Origin: Sphaerochaeta sp032144095
GTDB taxonomy: Bacteria; Spirochaetota; Spirochaetia; Sphaerochaetales; Sphaerochaetaceae
Assembly (NCBI RefSeq): GCF_032144095.1
Contig: NZ_JAVSNJ010000016.1
Location: 1-59,669, forward strand
Reading direction: 5' to 3'
Length of the DNA: 59,669 bases
Shown: positions 34,659 to 42,613 of the stretch, piece after piece
Position numbering within the stretch: the first letter of the stretch is position 1
Layout: each line of letters begins with the position of its first letter
Position numbers and translations under genes: made by a program
Notes under the pieces: model-generated
Databases searched by the model: none
The model's input: only the letters and a program-made list of their open reading frames with translations
Told to the model about the DNA's origin: nothing

Positions 34659-35684
34659 ATGATCAAACATATTGTGGCTACCGATGATGATCCGGCAATC
34701 AGAAAGATCCTGCAGATCATGCTGAGAAAGGAAAATTACCAGGTTACCTCCTGCAAGGATGGTACCGAACTGTTGTCGGCCCTCAAGGCAGGTTCAGCCT
34801 CCGTCGACCTTGTCCTCCTGGATATCAAGATGCCTGGGCTCTCAGGTCTGGAGCTTCTTGAGCTGCTCAGACGCGGTTACCCGCGTATTCCAGTCATAAT
34901 GCTTACCGCCTTCAACGATCTCGATACAGGGATGCAGGCAATCCGCCTGGGGGCGAGCGACTATCTTGCCAAGCCTGTCCGTCGGGAGGTCCTGCTGGAA
35001 TGCGTGGCTCGTGTCCTGGAAGAGACAGCACTGAAACAGGAAGAGGTGGCCGAGAAGGTCCACTACATAGCGCATCAGAAGGAACTGGAGACCCAACTTC
35101 AGGATGCCCTGATGGCTCTGAAGAGTACAACCCTTGCCACCCTTGAAGCCTTTACCGAGACCATTGAGCAGAAGGACCCCTATACCAAGGGGCACTGCGG
35201 CCGTGTCCGTGCCATCTCCCTTGCCATGGCCAGGGAGCTCCATTTTTCCCAGGACCGTATCGACACCCTCGTAGGGGGGGCCCTTCTCCATGACATAGGG
35301 AAGATAGGGATCCCCGAAGAGGTCCTGAACAAGACCACATCGTTGACAAAAGAGGAGTTCGACCTCATACGCGAGCACCCCATTGCCGGAGAGAGGATCA
35401 TCAATCATATTGACCTGTTCCAACCCTACCGGGCCATAATCCGAAGCCACCATGAACGGATCGACGGCAAGGGGTATCCTGACGGCCTGAAGGGCGATGA
35501 GATCCCCTTGGATGTGCGTATCGTCTCCCTTGCCGATGCCTTCGATGCGATGACCACCTGCCGTTCCTACCGGTCGGCCCTTCCTGCCGAGATTGCAGTC
35601 GAGGAACTGAAGTTGTTCAGTGGTACCCAGTTCGATGCTGATTTGGTGAACCTTTTCATCGATAAGGAAATCTACCTGCTTTGA
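34659..35684 (+). CDS. response regulator with HD-GYP c-di-GMP phosphodiesterase domain
   Basis: A 341-residue protein. The receiver domain (1-120) has the acidic pocket ATDDD at 7-11, phospho-acceptor Asp55 in VLLDIKMPG and Lys105. The HD-GYP domain (155-341) has the HD pair at 211-212 in LLHDIGKIGIPEEV, H264-H265 with E266, and DGKGYP ending at residue 274, so all main metal and signature residues are kept. It should hydrolyse cyclic di-GMP when phosphorylated. The start at 34659 has GGAGA upstream; an in-frame TTG at 34644 has none. Its position next to the divergent kinase makes that kinase the likely partner. The stop is one base from the next ABC gene on the other strand. Confidence 0.93.
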   Translation: MIKHIVATDDDPAIRKILQIMLRKENYQVTSCKDGTELLSALKAGSASVDLVLLDIKMPGLSGLELLELLRRGYPRIPVIMLTAFNDLDTGMQAIRLGASDYLAKPVRREVLLECVARVLEETALKQEEVAEKVHYIAHQKELETQLQDALMALKSTTLATLEAFTETIEQKDPYTKGHCGRVRAISLAMARELHFSQDRIDTLVGGALLHDIGKIGIPEEVLNKTTSLTKEEFDLIREHPIAGERIINHIDLFQPYRAIIRSHHERIDGKGYPDGLKGDEIPLDVRIVSLADAFDAMTTCRSYRSALPAEIAVEELKLFSGTQFDADLVNLFIDKEIYLL

Positions 35685-35685
35685 G

Positions 35686-36441
35686 CTAGGAGAATAGGTA
35701 GAGGGGGTTCCCCTCTCTCTGGATTTCCATACAGCTTACCGAGAATACCTCTTCGATCACCCCCGATGAGACGATCTGCCTTGTTGGCCCGTAGGAAGCG
35801 ACCTTGCCACGGTCAAGCAAGCAGACTTGGTCTGATATTTCCAAGGCCCCACTTAGGTCATGCATGACGGCAATGACCGCCTTGCCCTCCTGTTTTAGCT
35901 GAAGCAGCAGCTTGAGCATCTCCCTCTGCACCGACAGGTCAAGCGAGGTTGCCGGTTCATCCAGGGCGATGTAGGGAGTGTCCTGGGCTAGGGCCATGGC
36001 AAGGTATGCCTTCTGCCTCTCCCCTCCGCTTATCTGGCTAAGGCTTTTGTCCTGAAGCTGCTCTATGCCGAGTTGTTTCAAGGCTTTCTCCACGATCTGA
36101 TAGTCCTGGGGGCCAGCACTGCGGGAGAAGCCCAGATGGGGGTATCTGCCATGCATGACCAGGGCCCGAACCGTAATCTGCGATTCGCTGCGGCTCTGGC
36201 TGAGGTAGGATAGCTTTTGTGCCCACCGTCTTTGCCCGTACTCTCTCTGGTCCTCTCCTTCCAGGCTCACCCTTCCGGCCAGAGGCTTCAACAGCTTGCA
36301 GGTAGTCTTGAGCAGGGTTGACTTTCCCGAGCCATTCTTGCCGATGATGGTGGTGATCTCCCCACGACGGAAGGTGAGGTTGACGTTGTGAAGCACCCTC
36401 TGGCCCCTGTACCCAACATCCAGGCCGTTCAGTTCAAGCAT
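35686..36441 (-). CDS. metal/corrinoid-type ABC importer, ATP-binding protein
   Basis: About 251 residues, FecE/BtuD class. Walker A IIGKNGSGKSTLL is near residue 34, the signature is QISGGERQKAYLA, Walker B is YIALDEPATSLD, and the switch is in VMHDLS. ATG at 36441 has GGAGGA seven bases upstream and overlaps the permease stop by eight bases. It is the last gene of the reductase-binding protein-permease-ATPase operon. The same class of importer occurs at 1828-4702, but the two ATPases differ clearly in sequence, so they are not a recent duplication. Confidence 0.88.
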   Translation of the reverse strand: MLELNGLDVGYRGQRVLHNVNLTFRRGEITTIIGKNGSGKSTLLKTTCKLLKPLAGRVSLEGEDQREYGQRRWAQKLSYLSQSRSESQITVRALVMHGRYPHLGFSRSAGPQDYQIVEKALKQLGIEQLQDKSLSQISGGERQKAYLAMALAQDTPYIALDEPATSLDLSVQREMLKLLLQLKQEGKAVIAVMHDLSGALEISDQVCLLDRGKVASYGPTRQIVSSGVIEEVFSVSCMEIQREGNPLYLFS

Positions 36442-37456
36442 TGGCCGTCCTCCGTTTTCTGGTAAAGAGAAGCAAGAGAAAGAAGGGACTTCCCAAAAAG
36501 GAAAGGACCACCCCTGTCGGCAACTCATAGGGAGAAAAGAGCATCCTTGCCACAAGGTCACACCCCACGGTCATGATGGCCCCTCCCAGGGTGCACGACA
36601 AAAGATAGAGGGGGGACTCCTCACCAATGAGAAACCGTACCATATGGGGTACCACCAGACCCACAAACCCAACAAGGCCACACATGCTGACCACAGTTGC
36701 GCTAAGCAGTGCTGAGAGCATGAGCGAGAGAAATCTGGTCCGTCGCACATCCAGCCCTAGTGAGCGTGCCACCTCATCGCCAAGGGAGAGGATGGCCAAG
36801 GGCTTTCCCAGGAACAGGGAACAGGTGATGCCCAGCAGGATAAGGGGAGCGGCAAGCTGGAGTTGTGAAAAGGTTACATGGGCAAACGAGCCAATGAGAA
36901 AATCGATGCGCCCAAGCTGTGTCTCCGGTCTGAGGGTCAGAAGTGCATCGGTACAGGAGCCCAAAAGGGAGGAGACCGCCACCCCTGCCAGGATGATGGT
37001 CAGCCTAGTGGACCCGGACCTCCGTGCCAGGGCGTAGACCAACAGCGTTGCCATTAGGGCTCCCAAAAATGAGGCGAATGCCCCCAAAGCTAGCATTCGA
37101 GGGAAAAAGGCAGCAGCGAGTAGGGTCAGAAGCCCAGATCCAGCATTGACCCCGATGATGGAAGGCCCTGCCAATGGGTTGTGCAGCGACTTTTGCAAGA
37201 GGGAACCGGAAAGGGCGAGTGCCATTCCTGAAAGAAGTGAGGCCAGGGTCCTGGTAAGCCGTACATAGCGGACTATCCTGTAGGCTTGGCTGGAAGTATC
37301 CTTTCCTGTGATGATGGCCAGCAGGGTCCTTGCCCCTAGGGGAGTTGAGCCCAGACAAAGGCTGAGGCAAAAGCAAAAACCAAGGAGGATGAGCAGAACC
37401 AGGATAAGGGTAGCCCCCCGACCCCTAGTTGCTGAGAATGTTTGCAAGGTATGCAT
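36434..37456 (-). CDS. FecCD-family ABC importer permease
   Basis: A 340-residue membrane protein of the BtuC/FecCD family. Landmarks are YVRLTRTLASLLSGMALALS near the N-terminus (family 'RlPR.l.a.l.G..La.sG'), GPSIIGVNAGSGL, ARSLGLDVRRTRF in the ATPase-contact loop, and MCGLVGFVGLVVPHMVRFL in the last third. ATG at 37456 is preceded by GGGGGAGAG. That start lies 32 bases inside the binding-protein gene, a longer overlap than at other junctions here. Substrate undetermined. Confidence 0.87.
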   Translation of the reverse strand: MHTLQTFSATRGRGATLILVLLILLGFCFCLSLCLGSTPLGARTLLAIITGKDTSSQAYRIVRYVRLTRTLASLLSGMALALSGSLLQKSLHNPLAGPSIIGVNAGSGLLTLLAAAFFPRMLALGAFASFLGALMATLLVYALARRSGSTRLTIILAGVAVSSLLGSCTDALLTLRPETQLGRIDFLIGSFAHVTFSQLQLAAPLILLGITCSLFLGKPLAILSLGDEVARSLGLDVRRTRFLSLMLSALLSATVVSMCGLVGFVGLVVPHMVRFLIGEESPLYLLSCTLGGAIMTVGCDLVARMLFSPYELPTGVVLSFLGSPFFLLLLFTRKRRTANA

Positions 37457-38366
37457 AGCTCTCCCCCCATCGGGCGTTGGGTTTGTAATGGAAGAGGCTT
37501 TTGGGTAGCAGGTGGTATCGACCTTGCCTGACAGCATCCAGTTGCCCAAAGGCAGCATTGGTCTGCAGCAGGTTGTCCATGGTTGCCTGGGCGCTCTCCT
37601 CGGAGCCCATCGGGATTACAAAGATGTAGGTGGGGTTTTCGTTCAGGATTGTTTCCATCCCCAAATCCTCGAGCAAGGAGGGGTAGAGGTCGCAGATATT
37701 GGTCAAGGAAAGATCGCCGAGCATCCTTGCCGTCATCATGTCCCCTCCCTTTGCCTTGACGTTGGTTGCATAGGAGCGGAGAAGGAGGTAGGTGGGCCGA
37801 TCCTCAGCCGGCCTCTGGCTTGCGAGTATGGCATTGATCGATTCCTGTACCTTAAGTCCATGTTGGTAGTAGAGCTCCTCCTTGCCGGTCAGTTCAGTGC
37901 ATATGTCAAGCATGGCAAGGTAGTCCTCAATCTGCTCCACATGGAAGAATGCGTGGGCAATCCCACAGGCATCCAGGACAGGGCCTAGGGAGAGGTGACT
38001 AGGAATATCGGCCGAGAGCAGGACGAAATCTGCATCCAGGGCTATGATGGTCTCGTAGCTAGGATCCTTGACGGTCCCGACTACCTGCACATTGTCAGGG
38101 AGGGCAAGTTCCGTTCGCTCAAGAGCATCGCTTGTGGTGGCGAGCACCTCTCCCCCAGCCAGCATCCATGTCTCGGCATAGGAGGCGGTGAGACAGACCA
38201 CCCGCTCTGGCCTCTTTTGTAGGGTCACAATCCTACCCAAACTATCGGTAAACTGGAAAGCCTCCGTACCAGGGACGAGAACGCTCCCCTCCGTTTGTGC
38301 ACATCCTGAAAACAGCAGGGCTACAAGGAGTGTGATGATGAGAAGGGTTTTTCCTCTTCTACTCAT
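37425..38366 (-). CDS. substrate-binding lipoprotein of the metal/corrinoid-type ABC importer
   Basis: A 313-residue Peripla_BP_2 protein. The N-terminus is a lipoprotein signal with lipobox LLFSGC, so it is anchored at the membrane, unlike the soluble binding protein at 3599-4702. The mature part has TDSLGRIVTLQKRPERVVCL, the usual opening of BtuF/FecB-type proteins, then a split alpha/beta fold with LGMETILNENPTYIFV in the second lobe. GGAGGAG lies 11 bases before the ATG, and the start overlaps the reductase-like gene by eight bases. The ligand is unknown; the neighbouring siroheme-type enzyme suggests a metal or tetrapyrrole. Confidence 0.85.
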   Translation of the reverse strand: MSRRGKTLLIITLLVALLFSGCAQTEGSVLVPGTEAFQFTDSLGRIVTLQKRPERVVCLTASYAETWMLAGGEVLATTSDALERTELALPDNVQVVGTVKDPSYETIIALDADFVLLSADIPSHLSLGPVLDACGIAHAFFHVEQIEDYLAMLDICTELTGKEELYYQHGLKVQESINAILASQRPAEDRPTYLLLRSYATNVKAKGGDMMTARMLGDLSLTNICDLYPSLLEDLGMETILNENPTYIFVIPMGSEESAQATMDNLLQTNAAFGQLDAVRQGRYHLLPKSLFHYKPNARWGESYAYLANILSN

Positions 38367-39276
38367 GGCTGAGTATCTCCTCCTTGCGTAGCAGGAGGTC
38401 CTCCCCCTCCATTCGTTTCTCTACCTCCACCATGCCGAGCCTCTCGACAAGGGTTGCGAATCGTTCACCCTTGGCGGCCTCATCCTTGAACAGCAACAGG
38501 CATTTCTCTATAAGGGGCAACACCTCCCCCTTGGTGTAGAGCCTCTCCAAGGCAGTGCCTATGCGTATCTGCTTTCCCCATCTGCCACCCAGGAAGACCT
38601 TGAAGCGGGTCTCCTCCCCTTTGATGGCCCCAAACGGGCAGTTGCCAACACAACGGCCACAGTTGTTGCAAAGCTCTCTGGCAAACGAAGGTTTTTCTGA
38701 ACTCTGATGCTCCATTGCCTGCATGGGACACCTCTTTTCGGCATTGCAGAGCTTGCACTCTTTGCAAAGCCCCTCGTCAAGCAAGGGAACCCGTTGCCCG
38801 ACAATACCAATGTCATTGAGCTCGGGCTTGATGCAGTTATTCGGACACCCCCCTGCGGCAATCTTGAACTTGTGCGGGAGGGTGACCGAACGGTAGCCTT
38901 CGTAGAAACGGTTGTGGATCTCGAGGTTGAGGGCGTTGGTGTCGTAGAGGCCGAAAACGCAGGTACTCCCCTTGCAGCTTACGATAGGGCGGACCTTTGC
39001 ACCGGTGCCTCCGGTTGTCAATCCTGCCTGCCGTATGCAGTGCTTGAAGGCATCGATCTTCTCAAAGGGGATCTGGGGGAGCTCTACGGTCATCCTGCTG
39101 GTGAAGGAGACCCTCCCGTTGCCATACAGCTGGGCTGCCCTTGCAACTGCCAGTGTCTGCTCTGCACTGAGGCTGCCCCCTACCGGTATGATCCTGGCTG
39201 AGAAATTCTCAGTTCCCCTGTTGTGAAGAAAGCCTTCGGCCTTGAGGCTTTTGATGGTTGCTTCTGCGAGTTTCAT
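38359..39276 (-). CDS. siroheme-type sulfite/nitrite reductase-like ferredoxin protein
   Basis: A 305-residue single-subunit member of the nitrite/sulfite reductase 4Fe-4S family, similar in layout to anaerobic sulfite reductase subunit C. The ferredoxin-like half domain covers 20-90. The siroheme/4Fe-4S cysteines are C101 and C106 (CKGSTC, a CX4C instead of the common CX5C) and C144 and C148 in GGCPNNCIKP. An inserted two-cluster ferredoxin has C171, C174, C177, C183 and C203, C206, C209, C213. All cluster ligands are intact. It heads an operon with an ABC importer and is divergent from a LysR regulator. Likely a cytoplasmic electron-transfer reductase; substrate unproven. Confidence 0.82.
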   Translation of the reverse strand: MKLAEATIKSLKAEGFLHNRGTENFSARIIPVGGSLSAEQTLAVARAAQLYGNGRVSFTSRMTVELPQIPFEKIDAFKHCIRQAGLTTGGTGAKVRPIVSCKGSTCVFGLYDTNALNLEIHNRFYEGYRSVTLPHKFKIAAGGCPNNCIKPELNDIGIVGQRVPLLDEGLCKECKLCNAEKRCPMQAMEHQSSEKPSFARELCNNCGRCVGNCPFGAIKGEETRFKVFLGGRWGKQIRIGTALERLYTKGEVLPLIEKCLLLFKDEAAKGERFATLVERLGMVEVEKRMEGEDLLLRKEEILSHE

Positions 39277-39291
39277 GCTCTATCTCCTTAA

Positions 39292-39303
39292 AACGGTTGC
39301 AGT
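39292..39303. promoter_or_regulatory. second copy of the shared 12-base element
   Basis: AACGGTTGCAGT here is identical to 4730-4741. Both copies lie within a few bases of the ribosome binding site of the first gene of a metal-type ABC locus, on the same relative strand. The rest of this 103-base divergent gap (39304-39360) is AT-rich and contains the near-palindrome CTATATTATATATAG, a plausible site for the LysR regulator. Confidence 0.45.
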
Positions 39304-39379
39304 ATGCAAGAGTTTATGTATATAGTAAATAATATGTTTTCTATATTATATATAGGTAAAAAACTATAGGAGGGTAGCC

Positions 39380-40261
39380 ATGACGATTCGGGACCTGAGG
39401 ATCTTTTCAGAGGTAGCCAATACGCTGTCCATGAGTGAAACGGCAAAAAGGCTCGACTGCGCCCAGCCCACCGTCAGCCAGGTCATAGCAGGGCTGGAAA
39501 GTGCCTATGGTGTCAGGCTCTTCGAAAGGCTCTCCCGACGGCTCTTCTTGACCCCTGACGGCTCCTATCTGCTCTCCTACGCCCAGACGATCCTCTCGCT
39601 CTATGATGAGGTTGATGCCAACCTGGGTTCCTATACCCAGGGCGTGACGCTGAAGGTAGGGGCAACCATAACGGTCGGCAACACCATCATGGCTGAGGTT
39701 GTCTCCCTCTTTGAAAAGGAGAACCCCCACATCCTTGTGGAACTCTATGTGGACAATACCCAGACCATCGAGGAGATGTTGCTCGCCAGCCGGCTGGACC
39801 TGGCACTGGTCGAGGGGAGGGTACACGACCCCTCATTGGTCTCGACCCCGATCCTTCACGATACCCTGATAGTTGTTGCATCCCCACAGTTTCCCCTTGC
39901 AGGACGGGTGCGCACCAGCGATCTCGAGGGCTTGCCCTTTGTGCTGAGGGAGCAGGGAAGCGGGACGCGCGAGGTATTTGTCCAGCATCTTCAGGCTCGG
40001 GGAGTGACGATCAGGGAGAAGTGGGTCTGCCATTCCAGCGATGCTATCCTCAGCGCGGTGAGGATGGCCCAAGGGCTGACGGTCCTCTCCAGGCGTCTGG
40101 TCGATCGCGACATAGAGGAGGGGTTGCTGCGGGTAATCGAGCTTGAGGGGGTGACTTTCAGCAGGTTGTTTTCCCTGGTCTATCATAAGGACAAGTTTTT
40201 TACCCCGCAGCTTTCCTTGTTTGTGGAGAGCCTCAAGTTGTTACAGGAAAAAGAGACCTAA
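39380..40261 (+). CDS. LysR family transcriptional regulator
   Basis: A 293-residue LTTR. Residues 1-65 form the winged helix-turn-helix, with SMSETAKRLDCAQPTVSQVIAGLE as recognition region (two parts) and FERLSRRLFLTPDG as the wing. The remaining residues form the two-lobe effector domain, with LREQGSGTREVF resembling CysL/CysB-type proteins that regulate sulfur genes. AGGAGGG precedes the ATG. It is divergent from the siroheme-type reductase operon, the normal layout for a LysR gene and its target, so control of that operon is likely. The effector is not known. Confidence 0.9.
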   Translation: MTIRDLRIFSEVANTLSMSETAKRLDCAQPTVSQVIAGLESAYGVRLFERLSRRLFLTPDGSYLLSYAQTILSLYDEVDANLGSYTQGVTLKVGATITVGNTIMAEVVSLFEKENPHILVELYVDNTQTIEEMLLASRLDLALVEGRVHDPSLVSTPILHDTLIVVASPQFPLAGRVRTSDLEGLPFVLREQGSGTREVFVQHLQARGVTIREKWVCHSSDAILSAVRMAQGLTVLSRRLVDRDIEEGLLRVIELEGVTFSRLFSLVYHKDKFFTPQLSLFVESLKLLQEKET

Positions 40262-40306
40262 GGGCAATTACACAATTACGCAAAGCGAAATAGTGTCACG
40301 ATAATC

Positions 40307-40335
40307 TTGATTTAATAAAAACTTGTGCTTATAGT
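40307..40335 (+). promoter_or_regulatory. candidate sigma-70 promoter of the acyl-CoA synthetase gene
   Basis: TTGATT (40307-40312) and TATAGT (40330-40335) are 17 bases apart, about 50 bases before the start codon. Confidence 0.6.
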
Positions 40336-40383
40336 AAGAGAAAACAAGCTAGCTTGCAGGCATAGCTGAGAGGAGTATAGTAT

Positions 40384-42126
40384 ATGGCAAAGAAGGGTAG
40401 TGCTCCAAAGCCTTGGGATTTCCTGGATGAATATCGCAATACGATGTTTACCGGAGAGTGGCCGACTGTTGTCGAGATGTTTGAGATTTCTGTAAAGAGA
40501 TTCCCCGAGAACAGGTGTTTTTCAGCCTTTGTCCCGAAGAAGGAGAGCTTCAACTACACGGAGGTCCACACCTACGTGACCGGTCTTGCCAACTATTTGC
40601 TTACCAAGGGTGTGAAGGAAGGCGACAAGATTGCCGTCAGCGGGAAGAACAGCCCCGAATGGGCCATTGCCTATCTGGGCATCCTCTTTGCCGGGGCGAT
40701 TGTCGTTCCACTTGACAATACCCTCAACAACAAGGACATGGAGAAGCTCATGCGGTTTGCAGAGGTGAAATACCTTCTTGCTGATCTTGAGCGGCTACAG
40801 GATTTTGACAAGGATGGCAAGCTTGGCCTGGCGGAGAAGATCAGCCTCGAGCCCACAAAAGCCTTCCCCTTTGTCCTGGAAACCCAGGAGAAGCAGGAAC
40901 AGAAACGCCGAAAGAGCATCTCTTCCGATACTGCTGCGATCCTCTTTACCAGCGGGACCACAGGCACCCCCAAGGGTGTCATGCTCAGCCATAGCAACCT
41001 GGTTGCCGATGCCTATCTTTCCCAGGGGAATATGCATCTCTACCCAACGGATGTCTTCTATGCGATCCTGCCCATCCACCACGCCTATACCATGATGGCT
41101 GTCTTCTTTGAAGCCCTCAGTGTTGGCGCCTCGGTGGTCTTTGGGAAGAAGCTGGTTATCAGCCAGGTGCTCAAGGAGCTCAAGGAAGGGGAGGTGACCA
41201 TGTTCCTCGCCGTCCCGATGCTCTTCAACAAGATGATCGGTGCCCTTATGGGCGGGGTGAGGGAGAAGGGCATAGTCCTATACGGCTTCATCCGTCTCCT
41301 TATGAGGTTCTCCGGCCTGATCAAGAAGGTCTTCAAGGTGAACATTGGCAAGAAGATGTTTGGCTTCCTGCTGAAGAAGCTCTCCCTCGAGAACAACAGG
41401 ATCTGCATATCCGGTGGCGGGCCCCTTCCTGCCTCCACCTTCAAGATGTTCAATGAGTTGGGCATAGATTTTGTACAGGGCTACGGCCTGACCGAATCAA
41501 GTCCCATCACCCACCTCAACCCTGTTGAGGCCTATATCGAGACCTCTGTCGGCAAGGTGGTTCCCCATACCCAGGTAAAGATTGTTGATCCAGACCAGGA
41601 TGGAAACGGCATCATCCACATCAAGGGCCCCATGATCATGCAAGGCTACTACAACAACCAGGAAGCGACCGATGAGGTCCTCCAGGATGGCTGGCTCAAT
41701 ACCGGCGACGTCGGGCATCAGGATGCTAACGGCTACCTCTACCTCACCGGACGTGCCAAGAACATCATTGTCACCGACGGGGGCAAGAATGTATTTCCCG
41801 AGGAGATCGAGGACCACTTCCAGCTCTATGAGGAGATCGAGACCATCTGTGTCTGTGGCTATATCACCGATGTGAAGAACAAGAGCGAAGGTATCAGGGC
41901 CCTAGTCTATCCTTCTGACAAGTTCAGGACAGCGATGGAGAAGGAGCATGGTGAGAAGGCAAAGGCCCAGATGGAGAAACGCATCGAGGCGATCATCAGC
42001 GAAGTGAACAAGAGCCTGCAGGCCTACAAGAAGATCACCCGAGTTACCGTTGTGGATGAACCTCTGGAAATGACGAGCACGAAAAAAATTAAGCGCTTCA
42101 TAGTTGAACAGAAGTACAAAGACTAG
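40384..42126 (+). CDS. AMP-dependent acyl-CoA synthetase/ligase (long-chain fatty acid type)
   Basis: A 580-residue member of the ANL adenylating superfamily. The ATP-binding motif is LFTSGTTGTPKGVMLSH near residue 180, VQGYGLTESSP is motif A5, GWLNTGDVGHQDANGYLYL is the conserved hinge region, and TSTKKIKRF holds the catalytic lysine near the C-terminus. It activates an acid as an acyl-adenylate and passes it to CoA; chain length cannot be read from sequence. GAGGAG precedes the start. It has no membrane helix but a mid-region with several hydrophobic/basic helices (300-350). YhbY follows after 13 bases. It could also supply acyl groups to the GNAT-like domain upstream, but this is speculative. 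Confidence 0.9.
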   Translation: MAKKGSAPKPWDFLDEYRNTMFTGEWPTVVEMFEISVKRFPENRCFSAFVPKKESFNYTEVHTYVTGLANYLLTKGVKEGDKIAVSGKNSPEWAIAYLGILFAGAIVVPLDNTLNNKDMEKLMRFAEVKYLLADLERLQDFDKDGKLGLAEKISLEPTKAFPFVLETQEKQEQKRRKSISSDTAAILFTSGTTGTPKGVMLSHSNLVADAYLSQGNMHLYPTDVFYAILPIHHAYTMMAVFFEALSVGASVVFGKKLVISQVLKELKEGEVTMFLAVPMLFNKMIGALMGGVREKGIVLYGFIRLLMRFSGLIKKVFKVNIGKKMFGFLLKKLSLENNRICISGGGPLPASTFKMFNELGIDFVQGYGLTESSPITHLNPVEAYIETSVGKVVPHTQVKIVDPDQDGNGIIHIKGPMIMQGYYNNQEATDEVLQDGWLNTGDVGHQDANGYLYLTGRAKNIIVTDGGKNVFPEEIEDHFQLYEEIETICVCGYITDVKNKSEGIRALVYPSDKFRTAMEKEHGEKAKAQMEKRIEAIISEVNKSLQAYKKITRVTVVDEPLEMTSTKKIKRFIVEQKYKD

Positions 42127-42139
42127 GTATAGTACGGGT

Positions 42140-42445
42140 ATGAATAGTAGTGTACGGAGTTTCCTGAAGGCCCAGGCCCAGGAGTTGAAGCCTATCGTCA
42201 TGGTGGGAAAGGGTGGCGTTGACCCTAGGATCATCACAGCCCTCAATGAGGCCCTTGCCAGCCATGAATTGGTCAAGGTCAAGTTTCAGGCATTCAAGGA
42301 CGAGAAGCGTGAGCTCTCTGAAGATCTTGCTGCAAAGACAGATAGTGCTTTGGTGAGTATCATAGGGTTCATCGCAACGTTCTACCGCGCTGGGGAGGCT
42401 CACCTGATCCATATCCCCAAGAGTCTGGTAGAGAAAGGCGAATGA
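42140..42445 (+). CDS. yhbY: YhbY/CRM-domain RNA-binding protein
   Basis: A 101-residue single CRM-domain protein associated with pre-50S ribosomal particles. It shows LKAQAQELKPIVMVGKGGVD, the family's 'LrslAh.LkPvv.iGK.GlT' pattern with GKGG loop, and the ELVKVKF strand. ATG at 42140 is chosen by homology; upstream Shine-Dalgarno matching is poor. It follows the acyl-CoA synthetase by 13 bases. A weak hairpin with seven T residues follows at 42474-42495. Confidence 0.9.
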   Translation: MNSSVRSFLKAQAQELKPIVMVGKGGVDPRIITALNEALASHELVKVKFQAFKDEKRELSEDLAAKTDSALVSIIGFIATFYRAGEAHLIHIPKSLVEKGE

Positions 42446-42506
42446 ACATCTCTTACTGAAAACGATGGCATCAGGGAAGTCTCTTGCCTTTTTTTGTCTG
42501 TACCCC

Positions 42507-42548
42507 AAAAAAGATGCAGGCCCTCTTTCCAACGGAAGAAGGGCCTGC
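42507..42548 (-). terminator. terminator of the hexosaminidase gene
   Basis: A stem with GCAGGCCCT (42516-42524) pairing with AGGGCCTGC (42540-42548), extended inward by TTTCC/GGAAG across a single mismatch to a three-base loop. Read on the minus strand it is followed by ATCTTTTTTGG, giving a U tract, so it terminates the minus-strand gene ending at 42614. Confidence 0.75.
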
Positions 42549-42613
42549 GCTTAGAGAAAATCCACCAGAAGGTGATCCCTGATTAGAGCATATTAACCAT
42601 ATCCCTTGCAAGC

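Noticed and set aside
1828..38366. The two FecCD-type ABC operons as a recent duplication
   Set aside because: Permeases, ATPases and binding proteins differ throughout, and one binding protein is a lipoprotein while the other is soluble.
42474..42495. Terminator for yhbY formed by GGGAAG/CTTGCC and seven T residues
   Set aside because: The stem is only about six pairs with a G-G mismatch; too weak to list as a firm feature, though the T run makes it possible.
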